Shown in pieces: positions 12,590-24,054 of a stretch of 64,000 nt of DNA. Made by a program: the position numbers and the translations under genes. The stretch comes from Candidula unifasciata (lineage: Eukaryota; Mollusca; Gastropoda; Stylommatophora; Geomitridae). The first letter of the stretch is position 1, and every line of letters starts with the position of its first letter. The DNA lies in contig CAJHNH020001155.1 in the NCBI GenBank assembly GCA_905116865.2, forward strand, positions 62,001-126,000, read 5' to 3'. The notes under the pieces were generated by a model. That model ran no database searches. It was not told the DNA's origin and saw nothing but the letters and a program-made list of their open reading frames with translations.

Positions 12590-13575
12590 CTTCTTCTTCT
12601 TCTTCACTTTATCTTTTACCGCTGTGGGTGTCGAGGGAGATATAAGATTCTGTTTCTAGCTCTTCTGGCCGCCTCGACCATAGGCACATCGTGCTGTTGT
12701 AGAGTTTCTCTGATGTTATCTTTCCATCTTGTTCTCGGTCTACCTCGTGCTCTACGTCCTTTTTCTCTTTCCATGTATGCTTTGTATGGTATGATGTCAC
12801 AAGGCATTCTCTCTAAGTGGGCAAACCATTTCACTTGCTGTCTTTGTATGTAATTTAGAATTGGTTCTGTGCTGACTTTTTCTCTTATGATCTCATTTCT
12901 GATCTTTTCTCTTATGGTCACTCCTACAGCCCTTCTCATACATCACATTTCCATGGTTACTAATTTTCTTTTATGGTTTGTTGTGAGTGACCATGTCTGG
13001 TACTGGTAGCACAGAGTTGGAATAAATATGCTTTGAATAAGATGTCTCTTTGTGCTGATTGGGATTGTCTTATGCTGTAAGAGGGGGGCTAGCTGTCCCA
13101 ATACTTTGTTTGCTTTACTGCATCTAATGTTAATTTCTTTATCCAATTTCCCATCTTCGGTAAATGTAGTTCCCAGATATTTAAACTCAGATGCCTGTTT
13201 AATGCCTTTGCACTCTATTGCTATGTTTAGATCTGTCTTCTTTTTTCCTATTGACATTACTTCTGTCTTTTCAGTGTTGATTCTCATATTATTTGTTTTA
13301 CATTCTTCATTCATGGAGGTTAGATGTTGTTGCAATTTCATGGCTGTATCTGCTATCAAGGCCTGGTCATCTGCAAAGAGTAATTTGTTGATCTTACTAA
13401 CATTTTCATTCATGGGCTTGGCATTCTTGCATATACTGTCGATGTAGGGATAAACAGCAGTGGTGATAATACACACCCCTGTCTTACTCCAGATGTTACT
13501 GTGAATGGATGAGATGTTCCCTGATTTATTCTAACTATACTTCTACAATACCTGTATAAACTTTTGCACACTTCG
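12590..13575 (-). mobile_element. RTE/CR1-like LINE, 3' part with reverse transcriptase
   Basis: A CTT run at 12590-12604 is the antisense GAA tail. Minus-strand frames give GVRQGCVLSPLLF (13410-13643), then LLFADDQALIADTAMKLQQH with the catalytic FADD box (12943-13476), EFKYLGTTF, and a C-terminal RARGRPRTRWKDNIRETLQQ (12616-12939). Two frameshifts split the frame. The 5' half of RT and the endonuclease are missing. A near-identical but shorter copy lies at 55707-55915. Confidence 0.87.
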
Positions 13576-13604
13576 ATGACACTGCAAATACACAATACCT
13601 TCAA

Positions 13605-13655
13605 ACTCAAGATCTTCATGCTAGCAGGTGAGCATATAGCCACTATGCTACCATT
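13605..13655 (-). mobile_element. SINE family A head remnant
   Basis: About 50 bp match the antisense tRNA-like head of family A ('gcaggtgagcat' block as at 58393). It sits between the LINE and the minisatellite. Confidence 0.4.
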
Positions 13656-14455
13656 AGTACCAAAGCCATACTACACAATGAGTGCCAAAGCCATGTTACA
13701 CAATGAGTACCAAAGCCATACTACACAATGAGTGCCAAAGCCATGTTACACAATGAGTGCCAAAGCCATGTTACACAATGAGTGCCAAAGCCAAGTTACA
13801 CAATGAGTCTCAAAGCCATGTTACACAATGAGTCTCAAAGCCATGTTACACATTGAGTCTCAAAGCCATGTTACACAATGAGTGCCAAAGCCAAGTTACA
13901 CAAAGAGTCTCAAAGCCATGTTACACAATGAGTGCCAAAGCCATGTTACACAATGAGTGCCAAAGCCATGTTACACAATGAGTACCAAAGCTATACTACA
14001 CAATGTGTACCAAAGCCATGTTACACAATGAGTACCAAAGCCATGTTACACAATGAGTACCAAAGCTATACTACACAATGAGTGGCAAAGCTATGTTACA
14101 CAATGACTACCAAAGCCATGTTACACAATGAGTGCCAAAGCCATGTTACACAATGAGTGCCAAAGCCAAGTTACACAATGAGTGCCAAAGCCATGTTACA
14201 CAATGAGTACCAAAGCTATACTGCACAATGAGTACCAAAGCATGTTACACAATGAGTACCAAAGCCATGTTACACAATGAGTACCAAAGCTATACTGCAC
14301 AATGAGTACCAAAGCATGTTACACAATGAGTACCAAAGCCATGTTACACAATGAGTGCCAAAGCCATACTACACAATGAGTCCCAAAGCTATTTTAAACA
14401 CTGAGTGGCAAAGCCATACTACACAATGAGTCCTAAAGCCATGTTACACAATGAT
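13656..14455 (+). repeat. 25 bp minisatellite, about 32 copies
   Basis: A head-to-tail array of a 25 bp unit, typically agtgccaaagccatgttaca plus caatg. There are two frequent variants (agtacc and agtctc starts, and atacta in place of atgtta). The variants recur in runs that suggest higher-order copying. The unit is not a multiple of three, so the array does not encode a protein. Confidence 0.95.
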
Positions 14456-15076
14456 GTAGTGAAAACACAATGATGTCATGAACTTGATTATCATAATCAT
14501 GTGCATGCTGATATGGTTGGTGATTGTGATTTGCAATCTGACATAATCACTGAAGTCCTAGATCATGTCTGTGCTCTTGTCTTGATTAATCCATGGGTTC
14601 AGATCCTTCAGGTATTCATCACTTTGTCTTTCAATTGATCTTTTTTTTTTTTCAAATTTATTTAGTGTCACTAAGTTTTCTCTTTGTCTTTTTATTGATC
14701 TTCTCCAATCAAATTTGCTTGTTTTCACTAAATTTCCAAGATTATTTTTCTTGTAACATGCCTAAATCTCTTCACCGTCTACATATTTCTTAGATCAGTT
14801 TACAGTTTTCACATATCTTGGAGGACTGCCTCATTATTGGAATTTTCCTCATCAGCCACACTTCTGCAGCCATTAGGAGTGTCTCAGTTTGTCTGCTGAT
14901 TGTTTATTCTTCTCATGGTTTGCGCACATACAACAGTGTAGGTATTATATAGCACACTACTCTCTTTATTTTAATGTGATTATTGGGTAATTATATAGTG
15001 GGTTTTCAATGTTCTTTGGGGGGGTTTGTTTTTGCTAGATATTATCATCATGTGCCATACCATTAGGTCTTTGAGT
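14456..15076. other. Intron; possible weak antisense LINE relic
   Basis: No exon seen. Near 14840-14960 the minus strand reads AAEVWLMRKIPI, which resembles a post-RT box of LINEs, but this is too weak to assign. Confidence 0.35.
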
Positions 15077-15079
15077 CCC

Positions 15080-15330
15080 AGTGGGTTTAGCCTCACAGAT
15101 TCAAAGAGGAGTAATGGTTAGTTGCGTATCCTTTACAGGACGTTGCAGAACCAACCCCAGCAGCCACTGGCTGTTGTGTGGTTTCTCTAGGCAAATTTAT
15201 GTCCTGGCTGCTTTGATGGTGCCTCCTGTTTCAACCCAATGGCCCGCAGTTGGGATCGAACCCAGTATCCTGGCATTACGAAGCGTTCGCATACACACAG
15301 TCATCAGAATCATGAATCAGGTCAGTGTTC
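15080..15330 (-). mobile_element. SINE family B copy (tRNA-derived)
   Basis: Antisense copy of the family at 42270 and 32240. It carries the tail box GTTGCAGAACCAACCCCAG on the left and, at 15250-15300, the reversed tRNA-like head with B-box-like gggatcgaacccagta. The open frame on the + strand is a shadow. Confidence 0.75.
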
Positions 15331-15339
15331 TTTGCGCAC

Positions 15340-15786
15340 CCCACCCATAGGGTGAACCATCCTGGTAATTATCTTTTTTCTTTCTAACTGCTCCTTTTCT
15401 ATCCATCTTGCCAGTTGTTACTTAGTTCTCAAGTCCATTCATTCTCAAAAAATGCCTTCAACAAACTGAATGTCTACATGTAATTTTTATAATTAGTTTA
15501 TGACTTTTATCTGTCTTGAGAAGGACATTCTCATTTAAATTTTGGTCATTCCATCATTTCCCTGCATTCTTCTCAATGGTTCTAACAAACATCCAAGACC
15601 TTAAACAAGTGGCAACGAACAAGCAGACATTAATAGTTATGACCTCTGCATTGTACGCCACCTTAGGCTAAAGAGAAAAGATTAATTAATTCTTCTCAAA
15701 AACCATATTTCCACTTTGAGTAAATGTTTTTTAGCATAGATCTACCAAATATTAAACATATCTTTTCATGTTTTTCCTATAAACAG
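15340..15786. other. Intron sequence, nothing recognised
   Basis: AT-rich intron leading to the pyrimidine tract and acceptor of exon C. No repeat family recognised. Confidence 0.5.
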
Positions 15787-16061
15787 GACACACAGTGTTT
15801 AACGTCACTGCTTTTGATCAAGACATCAGTATCGAAAACCATGAGCTGAGTTATTTGATTGACACACTAAGTGGCTCCATCTTTAACATCAATGATAAAT
15901 CAGGGAAGATAACTCTAAAAACAAGACTTGATTATGAAAAGGTTCAAGAGTACAACATTACAGTAACCGCCATGGATCACGGCAGCCCTGCCCATACAAG
16001 TACTGCTGTCATAACTGTGAAAGTGAAAGATGTTAATGATGAGAACCCCCAGTTTGTTCAA
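15787..16061 (+). CDS. Cadherin exon C, block 1
   Basis: The acceptor ends in aaacag and the donor is CAA|gtaagc. The first two bases complete the glycine codon begun at the end of exon B. The exon encodes GHTVFNVTAFDQD, SGKITLKTRLDYEKV, VTAMDHGSPAH and DVNDENPQFVQ, one EC repeat up to its calcium linker. It ends in phase 0. Its length is 275 nt versus 272 nt in block 2. In block 3 the same region is split over two exons. Confidence 0.93.
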
Positions 16062-16349
16062 GTAAGCCGTAACTTGCTTCTTTTATTTATGTCCTTCTTT
16101 ATTCCATGAGTCACTGATTATCAATTTTAGAAGCTCTGCGGTTTAGAGTTTAGTGATTGCTTTTAATAATCTTCAGATACAACTTCTGTGGTGGTTGGCT
16201 TATAAAGAAGGACCATTTTTTTGTTTTGGCTTTTAGACAGTAGTAAGAAAGTTGCACTGTAGCCAACCTCAATTGTAACCATGGCACACATTTTTTTTTT
16301 AAATTGATTGTTCCAATTTTTTTTAATGGTGTGTGTATGTATCTGTCTG

Positions 16350-16350
<1 letters not shown>

Positions 16351-16433
<83 letters not shown>
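16351..16433. repeat. TA dinucleotide microsatellite
   Basis: About 83 bp of alternating TA with one phase slip at 16389. The long Tyr/Ile frames on both strands here (16150-16580) come from this repeat and are not genes. Confidence 0.95.
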
Positions 16434-16436
<3 letters not shown>

Positions 16437-16810
16437 AAACACACACATATTTGACAGCTTTTGGTCATGGCATAGAGTGGTGTTTTCACACGAGTTGATA
16501 CATATTGTTGAAGATTGCAGACTGTGGAGAGGTATGACTGCCCACGCCAGTTGGCAAAGCACTTGATGATTAATATACATAAAGATCTAACATCAGAAAA
16601 GTTGAAATCCAGAATTCTGCTTCTTCTAACAGTCCATGTTGTCTTGAGCTGTTAGTCATATCTATCCACAACCTTCTGTCTCATGTACTTTCAATAAATT
16701 CTGAGAGACGATCTTCCATGCCAAATATTTGAATACTGTAATACAGTCATTTTAGATTCATCCTGTTTTGTTTTAATTGAACTAATTGTGTCTAGTGTTT
16801 TGTTATTTAG

Positions 16811-16895
16811 CAGCAAGTTAAAATACAGCATTCATTGGAATGAGTCCAGTGGGCAAGATGCACATGGGGCACCTATCAGTACAAGTGAACAACTG
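16811..16895 (+). CDS. Cadherin exon D (second half), block 1
   Basis: The acceptor is ttatttag (or three bases later, at cag) and the donor is CTG|gtaaaa. It encodes SKLKYSIHWNESSGQDAHG and then TSEQL, which aligns with LYYSILWSESTGMDGNG and GDSL in exon D of block 2 (43208). It starts in phase 2, whereas exon C ends in phase 0. One exon of about 77 nt, carrying the DxD calcium strand, is therefore expected between them but was not found. Either it is lost or I cannot see it. Confidence 0.68.
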
Positions 16896-17146
16896 GTAAA
16901 AATCTGTGTATTCATCACATCACATTCTCATCACCTAGAAGTAACATTTTATGGTTATTATTATTTTTACAGATTAAAAGTACTTTTTTCCAGGCTTTTA
17001 TTTTGAGACAGCAATGAATAGAACCGCTGTTTCTTGACAAGCAAATCAAGTGATAATTTAAGGGTTTAATGACATTTGATATGCTGAGCTACAAGGTGCA
17101 GATTTTACTATCAAGCCATAAACCACATTATTCCAGCCTTTTACGA

Positions 17147-17216
17147 GCTAGAAGAAGAAGAAACAGAAGGAGGAGAAGAAGAAGAAGGAGGAGGAGAAGA
17201 AGGTGGAGAAAGAGAA
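17147..17216 (+). repeat. GAA/GGA-rich microsatellite
   Basis: An imperfect GAA array, possibly the tail of a lost or very short sense retrotransposon copy. It gives a spurious arginine-rich frame. Confidence 0.8.
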
Positions 17217-17685
17217 GAACAATCATACATTGTACTATTTCCTCTTGTTTTTTCTTTGCCTCCATCTCCTCCTTTTATAATCTACATTTCCCTCTTTTCT
17301 CTTTTCTTCTCACTCCAACTTCATCCCAAAAGCTTTCGCTGCCTGTGATAACAGTTAAAGATCACTTATGGATGACTTTCAAAAATCCTGAATGCACAGT
17401 GGAATGCTAGATTTGTTTAAAATGCTTTAAAAAAAAAACTAAGACAACACATTACACTGTGGATGGGATTCATTGGCAGGAGCAGAGCATATAACTTGCT
17501 TTGCTTGGAACTAATATATGCTGTTCACAAAAATAAAAAAATAAAAACATTGTTCTCAGACATTGCATTCTTATTAGTTGATGGAAAAGCGCTATACCTA
17601 AAAACTATAAATAACCCAGATGCAAAAGACTGTCAGTTGCTTGGTTAAACCATGGCCAAACTTTAGTTACAGGCCAGGAATCTCC
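17217..17685. other. Intron sequence, nothing recognised
   Basis: AT-rich, no exon. The transposon with the THAP frame probably begins somewhere between 17640 and 17700, but I could not fix its terminal inverted repeat. Confidence 0.4.
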
Positions 17686-17885
17686 AGTGGTGACGTCACT
17701 TCCCGAGGCAAACAAAATGGATGTATCAGTGTGTTTTCGGTTTTATTTTTCTTGTGAAAGTTTTTAATGTGGTTCAATTCTCACGTCTGATTCACCTATA
17801 AGCGGTATTTCAGGGAGTAGATTTAGTAAGCAATTTCTGCAATTTACGTTGGATTTATCGTCAGTGTGTTGGTTTTCGAGGAAAT

Positions 17886-19720
17886 ATGCCTGCGAAATGT
17901 TCTGTCACTGTACCCGAGTGTCGTTCAAATTATGACCTTTCTAGTGGATATGTGTTGCTTCAGATTCCCTTTGAATTCTCTTTTAAGAGACAAATGGCTG
18001 AAACATATTCCACGGAAAAATTTGACTCCTCGGAAAACCAGTGTAGTATGTGTGAAACATTTTCGTACGTCAGATATTATTGGGTCTAATAAATATACAG
18101 ACAAATCAGGAATCGAGCAAAAACTTCCAAGAAAGAATCCCACTTTAAAAAAAGATGCTTATCCAACTATTTTTCCAGATCTTCCATCCTTTTTATCGGT
18201 GAAAGTACCAGCCTCTCGCAAAACTCCAGAGGAACGTGTATCACATATTAATCGTAATTATGATCAAAAAGTAAATGATTGGCGGTCCTCAGACATCATT
18301 ACAGATTTCCAGGATCTGGAGTCACAGATAGGAAACAAACTGAAAGGTCACTTTGAAAAAAAAATGGAAATACACTTCTGTAGATGGAGCTTTAGCATGT
18401 TTTGTTTTGTATGTCATTACATTACAGTCAGACTCTGCACCATCCATAGGTGTCAGCATAAAGGTGTTACTTGATATGACTATACAAGTCTTTGTTCAAA
18501 ATAAAAAAGTTAAAGACAAAGACCTTAAATGGATTGTAGACAACAAAAAACTTGTGAGATGGTCACAGCTTGAAAATCTTGTAATTCATTACAATGCCTG
18601 GGATTATAGTAAAATTCAAAGCCAAAATAGCTTCACAGATTTAGTGGAAGAAGTAGGAAGTATTTTGAAGAGTGCTGCTCAGCAACAGTGGACTGACTCC
18701 TAATGGGGCAGCTGATGAAGTAACTGACACACAAGTGAACTTTCTTGCAGAGCAGCTGCAACTTTTAACCGTGTTAAACAACAGAAGGCCTTAAAGTTGT
18801 TTCGCTTTCATGCTGTTCATTAAATCTCCAGCATGCTACCGGTTTATAAGAATATCTCGTATGTTGTGCCTGCCTCATCAAAGAACACTGCACAATTTAA
18901 CTTCACAGTTGTCATTGTCTACTCATACTGGCAGCATTTCACAACACTTGAAATTGAAACAAGACAAACTGACAGAGCTAGAAAAGATTGTAGTGGTTCA
19001 GATGGATGAAAAATATGTTAAATCTGCAATTACTTACTCTGGGGGCAAAATATTTGGCAATGCAGACAATGCAAAAGAAGCAGCAACAACAGTGCAGGCT
19101 TTCCTCATATCTTCAGTTTTTGGAAGCTACCAGGAAATTATAGAACTTTCACCTGTGAACAGAATGACATCTCAGGATCTACATTTGAAATTACTCCACT
19201 GTATCCACTTTGTACAGGAGTGTGGTTTCACAGTAGTTGCTGTAATTGCAGATAATAGTGCTGTCAATCACAGTGATCTCCTGAAACCAAGACAAACTTT
19301 TATTGAGAACCCAGATTTTGCTAATAAAAAAATATTTTTACTGCATGATTCTGTGCACTTGCTAAAATGCATGTGGAGGAACTGGATCAACCAGAAGGAC
19401 ACAAACCAGACATTTACTTATATTTTAATAACTGGATAAATGCTAAACGCCTGTGATACTGATAGAGCTGCAGAAGCTAACTTTTCTCATTTAAAGAAAC
19501 TATAATATAGTGAGCAAAAGAATATTGCAAAACTGGCACCTAAACTTTCCCACAAAGCCATCTATCCCTCCAGCATGGACAGACAGAATGTTCCTCTTGC
19601 TTTGGCAATTTTTAATGAATACAATGTTGCTGCTCTGCGTCTAGTAGGCAGTAATGAAACAGCAGATTTTATTGAAGCCATCCTAAGATGGTGAGATATT
19701 ATTAATGTAAAAAGTAAATT
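17886..19720 (+). pseudogene. P-element/THAP9-like transposase, decayed
   Basis: The sequence starts with ATG and encodes a THAP zinc-finger: MPAKCSV..PECRSNY, then after a frameshift near 17950 WLKHIPRKN, VVCVKHF and a final AYPTIFP box. THAP domains bind DNA. Downstream frames (18353-18703, 18810-19439) resemble the RNase H-like catalytic core of P-element transposases: VVVQMDEKYVKSAITYSGG with the first Asp, VIADNSAVNH with the second, and LLHDSVHLLKCMWRNW. After 19440 the match continues in broken frames (QNVPLALAIFNEYNVAALRL) to about 19720. Several frameshifts and stops mark it as dead. It lies in the intron between cadherin exons D and E, in sense orientation. Confidence 0.85.
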
Positions 19721-19849
19721 ATAGAAAAATAAAAACCGACGCATCCTTGCTGGATAAATCCTCTAAGAAAAGAAAACTGACCAAATTCACCCATTAATGG
19801 ATTTCACGGATTATGTAACTTCAATTTGGACAGCTACATGGTAAGTAGT

Positions 19850-20092
19850 TTTTGTTGTTCTTTTAGTTTCTATGTCATATTGTGAATATGTGAGTAGTTT
19901 CTGTTGTGCTTTCTGTTTCTATGTCTTATTGTGAATATGTCAGTAGTTTCTGTTGTGCTTTTAGTTTCTATGTCATATTGTGAATATGTGAGTAGTTTCT
20001 GTTGTGCTTTCTGTTTCTATGTCATATTGTGAATATGTGATTAGTTTCTGTTGTGCTTTGTTTCTATGTCTTATTGTCAATACCTATATCCA
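19850..20092 (+). repeat. About 57-60 bp minisatellite, four copies
   Basis: Four imperfect copies of a unit reading roughly gtttctatgtcatattgtga then atatgtgagtagtttctg and ttgtgctttc. They differ by small indels. It lies directly 3' of the transposase relic. Confidence 0.85.
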
Positions 20093-20100
20093 GGGCTGTT

Positions 20101-20285
20101 CAACTAAGTCAATTTAGGTTAACTCAGAAGCCAATATTGTAAGATTAGGGATCGTTATAGGCCAACAGTCCGAGTCCCAGCTTAGAAAAACCATTTTTTC
20201 ATTGCAACCAGCAGTGATCCGCTGGCCACTCGCTAGGCCTCAGCGGGCCAAATTTGGTCCGCGGGCTGACTGTTGAATAGCCATG
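20101..20285. mobile_element. Possible hAT-type MITE
   Basis: The 5' end cagggctgttcaac and 3' end gttgaatagccatg are inverted repeats matching at 12 of 14 positions, in the style of hAT termini. The 185 bp body contains a GGCCAAATTTGGTCC palindrome. I could not see an 8 bp TSD, so the call is tentative. Confidence 0.5.
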
Positions 20286-20750
20286 AGCTTACTGCTATAC
20301 TTTTTGTGGGCTAGTAAAAAACAAGTACTGTCTGAGTGTTTTTTCTCTTCTGTTTTTTTCTTTCTTCTGCCTACATTTTAAAAACACTAATTAAACCATG
20401 GGTTTTTACTTGCCTGCACCTAATCATATCTCATTTTATCCATCAGTTTAGAGTTTGTATCATGTGTGTCATATAAACCAAGGTCTCCATTTTGATAATT
20501 CATTCTGCTGTGTTTATCAATCAGCTGTTGTCTAATGCTCCAGTTCTGTTCTAAGTGGGGTGACAAGATTTTTCTAGCAGCACTATTCCATGTTAGAAAA
20601 TGTGGGTGATCATCAAAATATATTGTATGACAAATTAGCATTTGCATATCATGTCTTATGTAAAAAATACTATTCAGTCAGTTATGCTCAGTTATGGTGA
20701 CCCATAAGTCTAGTGAACACAGCTATCATCGAGGCTTATCAACATGGCAC
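20286..20750. other. Intron sequence, unassigned minus-strand frame
   Basis: Contains a 75-codon minus-strand frame (20420-20647) of balanced composition with no recognised motif. It may be transposon debris. Otherwise nothing is seen. Confidence 0.35.
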
Positions 20751-20753
20751 ATA

Positions 20754-21050
20754 ATGAAAAAAAAAGTAAAGATCCTAAAGTACACGCCCTTAGGCACATC
20801 CGGCATATGGGAAGAGCACAAAAATTTTTACAGACCAATCGGCACTCGGTGGGTAATGTGGTCAGCATTACGCCGGTCGTCTTTACTTTCCCAGGACAGC
20901 CCATCCTGGTACCCATTTGAGGCTGAGTCGACCTTCGACGTCCCATACCACGATAAAAATCCACGCAGCCCACAGTGGGTTTTGATCGTAGTACATTGGA
21001 TTACGAGTCAGACTCACAACGCCTTAGCCACAGATGCCGCTGGCACAGAC
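20754..21050 (-). mobile_element. SINE family A copy
   Basis: Near full length and antisense. It carries the central block 'gtggtcagcattacgcc' and a reversed tRNA-like head (acgagtcagactcacaacgc) at 21002-21020. It closely resembles the copies at 32556 and 53906. Confidence 0.8.
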
Positions 21051-21111
21051 TGAAGATACTCATATTTCGTGTGCAACCAAAAAAACATAATTTCAGACCA
21101 GTTGTGTCTAT

Positions 21112-21480
21112 AGAGGAGTGGCTAGCTGAGTGATAAAGAATGCTCTGCTCATTCAGAATACCCAGATTCAAAACCTTGGTAAGGTTATGGCTTTTTTCAG
21201 TCAGAGGCACACACAAAAATCTCATGCTCTTCAGGGTAACAGTGACTTTGACCTTTCATTAGTAGCTTCTTGGACACTTCTGGGTCACAGGGGTGTGAGT
21301 ATTCCATCCGGGTAATCTCATGGAATGGAGCAATGAACAGCAACATGCAACATCGGTCAATACATTGCTCACAGAACAGCGCAAAGAACAGCGACACGCT
21401 GCAACATCAGTGTCCCCAAAATAGTCCAGAATTAGGTAATACCCCTACGCCCCCAAGCAGTCCAATTATTTATGAATGAA
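21112..21480 (+). mobile_element. Possible tRNA-like SINE (third type)
   Basis: The head reads gtggctagctgagtgataaa with a later gattcaaaaccttgg, resembling Pol III A and B boxes. No second copy is obvious in the window, so the element call and its 3' limit are uncertain. Confidence 0.35.
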
Positions 21481-21743
21481 ACAGCGTGCAGCGCGTAACC
21501 TACTTTAAACGTCACAGTTATCATGAACAGCACCTAAAATCCTAATCTGTACTATCCATGACAACTGTACTAGCCATATGGCCCTAAATCCTCAGACGGA
21601 GCTAATATGGGCTTGTCCTGAATGCTGTTATGTTGATTCTTTATCCAGATGAACCCAGATGTAAAGTATCCTAGATGTAAAGTATGTCTTTGTAGCTTTA
21701 CATCATCTTACTAAAGAATGTCGATTCTTTTTTTAAATTTCAG

Positions 21744-21888
21744 AAACAGAAGTGGTTTTATATTGATCCTAAAAATGGGACAGTAAAGTCCTTGAGATCT
21801 TTAGACAGAGAGCAAGTCTCAAAGTATGTTCTTCAAGTTCTGGTTGAAGATACAGAAGCTGAAGACAATAAACCTCAGACAGATACAG
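21744..21888 (+). CDS. Cadherin exon E, block 1
   Basis: The acceptor is ttaaatttcag and the donor ACAG|gtaatt. It begins in phase 0, following exon D, and ends in phase 1. It encodes KQKWFYIDPKNGTVKSLRSL, DREQVSKYVLQVLVEDTEAE: the F-x-I-D-x-x-x-G and LDRE strands of an EC repeat. No counterpart was found in block 2. Confidence 0.85.
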
Positions 21889-22950
21889 GTAATTTCTTTT
21901 ATAGCAAATTGTGAGGGTATATTAAAGGGCATGGTAACAAACCAAACTGTACTATCTTCAGAAATATGAAGCACAGGAAAGCTGCAGGCCCTGGAAAAAT
22001 GACAAAAGAAAAGACCAAATTATTTTATATTTACGTGTGTGTGTGTGTGGGTGCGTGCGTGCGCGTGCTTGTGTTTGCACGTGTGTGTTTGTTAAAAGAG
22101 GGGTATGACAGGCGTGTGTGCTACTTCTAAACTTTTTTAACTCATACAGAAAAATTTTTTTTGAAATAAGCTGAAGAATTTCTTGGACTGATTATAGTCA
22201 ATGGAAAAATAATAAACAATTTCAGATTTGCTGATGACACAGTGTTACTAGCAGAAAGTGAGTACCAGTTACAGGACTATTGGAGACAGAGTGCAGAGTA
22301 TGGTTTAGCCATTAATGATTTAGCAATTAAAAATAGTGACCACCAGTGAGCACCGCAGTCAATGGAGAGAAACACCGCGATGAATGGAGAGAAACACCGC
22401 GGTAAATGGACAGAAACACCTCAGTAAACGGAGAGAAGTTAGACATAAAATAACAGATGATGACAAAAGTCAAATAAAAATATAAAAGAGAATAGGAATG
22501 ACTAAAAATATCTTTACCAAGATGTGACAAATTATTGACAGCTATATACATGTCTGATGATATCCATGTGCTTAGATACTTACATTTCTGCACTTGTCAT
22601 AAAATAACACCTTTGAAATGTATTTTACATTTAGGCACAATTTGTTTCCTTTACCATTACATCTGTCCTCCCATTATTTCTACCACTACTGTATCTGTCA
22701 ATAGTTGTAGTTTCTTTCTGACATATTGCTATCAAGACAGTATTGTCAGCATATCATAAATTGTTTATATTATGATCATCAGCCACAATTCCTAGCACAG
22801 AATGGAGTATGTATTACAGAGATTTAAAAAAAGTTCAAGTAAAAACTACATTGTATAAAAGAAACAATATTGTTTGCAATAAAATTATCTGGCTTGTTTT
22901 GTAAAACACCATTTTTTATTGCATACAGGTATCTCTCCCGTAGTGCTGTA
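21889..22950. other. Intron with short GT-rich patch, nothing recognised
   Basis: Contains a GT/GC alternating patch at 22037-22090. Near 22195-22290 the + strand reads RFADDTVLLAESEYQLQ, a fragment of a LINE reverse transcriptase (FADD box). No exon is present. Confidence 0.5.
22170..22300 (+). mobile_element. LINE reverse transcriptase FADD-box scrap
   Basis: The + strand reads INNFRFADDTVLLAESEYQL (about 22209-22270), the catalytic box of RTE/CR1-like reverse transcriptases, cut off on both sides. It is a very short relic without a visible tail. Confidence 0.6.
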
Positions 22951-23100
22951 ATCTCCTGACATGGGTCACATAAGGAGAATCTCATGACATGGGTCACATA
23001 AGGAGAATCTCCTGACATGGGTCACATAAGGAGAATCTCCTGACATGGGTCACATAAGGAGAATCTCCTGACATGGGTCACATAAGGAGAATCTCATGAC
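22951..23100 (+). repeat. 28 bp tandem repeat, five copies
   Basis: Five nearly identical head-to-tail units (cctgacatgggtcacataag plus gagaatct) plus a partial sixth, with only c/a changes at one position. It has no spacers, so it is not a CRISPR-like array. Confidence 0.95.
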
Positions 23101-23302
23101 AGTTCACAGACTCAGAAGCATCAGCAAAATTATTCCAGATGTGCATATGCAATAATCATCAATGCTATAAATGTACTTTTAACATGTCTTTGGAAATTGG
23201 AAAAGCTTCTTGCAAATAATAAAGAACAAGTTTTAACACATGACTGTAAATCCTGAAAAATTATGAAGCAAGAAAAAAATATCTTGAATTGGTTTTACAG
23301 AA

Positions 23303-23532
23303 TTAGTTAAGTTGAGTTTAGAATTGACATCACAGCATTCGGGGCATTCCCATGCGTGCTCCATCCTCATCTCAGCAGCCAGTGCAGAGTTCAAATACTG
23401 ATGGCACTTGTCACAATCTGGTTATATGACCGTCTTGCCTTTCCTCTGAGTGTAGTGAGCCAGCCAGACCCTCTGGTTACACCCAGGTGCCTCATTCTCT
23501 CCAGGCCAAAATAAATGGTTTTACAAAATAAA
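23303..23532 (-). mobile_element. LINE family D 3' fragment with 13 bp TSD
   Basis: Flanked by tggttttacagaa at 23290-23302 and 23533-23545. The body is the antisense 3' end of family D (gacatcacagcattcggggc block). It is 230 bp, strongly 5'-truncated. A short direct repeat of aaaataaatggttttac occurs at its right edge. Confidence 0.85.
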
Positions 23533-23846
23533 TGGTTTTACAGAAAAAAGAAGACAGTCTAAATAAATACTCAAAATGTTTTGAAAGGGGCTGAGAATGA
23601 CTTCTTGTCACTGACACCAGAAATAGGTGGCTATCCCTGTTTGGCCACAATTTGAGAAAAAAACATGCTGTGACAATTATTTATGAAAATTTAGAGGAAG
23701 GCAATAATAAAAGATTCTGTTATCCTGAAATGAAAAATGTGCCTCTGGAGATAACAAGACGTGGAGAAGCATGATTACACAGCACAGACTATAAGAAAAA
23801 GATGTTCCATTATTTATATTTTTAATTGCAAATTAATTTTTTTCAG

Positions 23847-24004
23847 CAACACTAACAATAACAGTCAATGACATTAATGATCAGCCTCCAGCCTTTGTTC
23901 TGGGCAGATTCTACAATGCTTCAATACGAGAAAACATGCCAGATAAGAGTGACATTGAATTTAAAGATTCAGAATCACTGGAAGTATATGATGCTGATGA
24001 CCAG
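23847..24004 (+). CDS. Cadherin exon F, block 1
   Basis: The acceptor is tttttttcag and the donor CAG|gtacat. Two bases complete the codon begun in exon E. It encodes ATLTITVNDINDQPPAFVLG, then ASIRENMPDKSDIEFKDSES, then LEVYDADDQ. This spans the calcium linker DINDQPPAF and the start of the next EC repeat. 158 nt versus 152 nt in block 2, with the same phases. Confidence 0.91.
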
Positions 24005-24054
24005 GTACATTTTATTTGCAATATTGTTTTAATGATCAGTCACTATTGACTATT

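Noticed and set aside
16150..16580. Several overlapping open frames of 64-108 codons on both strands
   Set aside because: They are produced by the TA dinucleotide repeat (Tyr-Ile runs) and have no other support.
17069..17410. Frame with a long arginine-rich stretch
   Set aside because: It is a translation of the GAA/GGA microsatellite at 17147-17216.
20420..20647. Minus-strand 75-codon frame of balanced composition
   Set aside because: No motif, start context or neighbour supports it. It was kept only as an unassigned note.
22951..23100. CRISPR-like direct repeats of 28 bp
   Set aside because: The units are head to tail without spacers, and the genome is eukaryotic.
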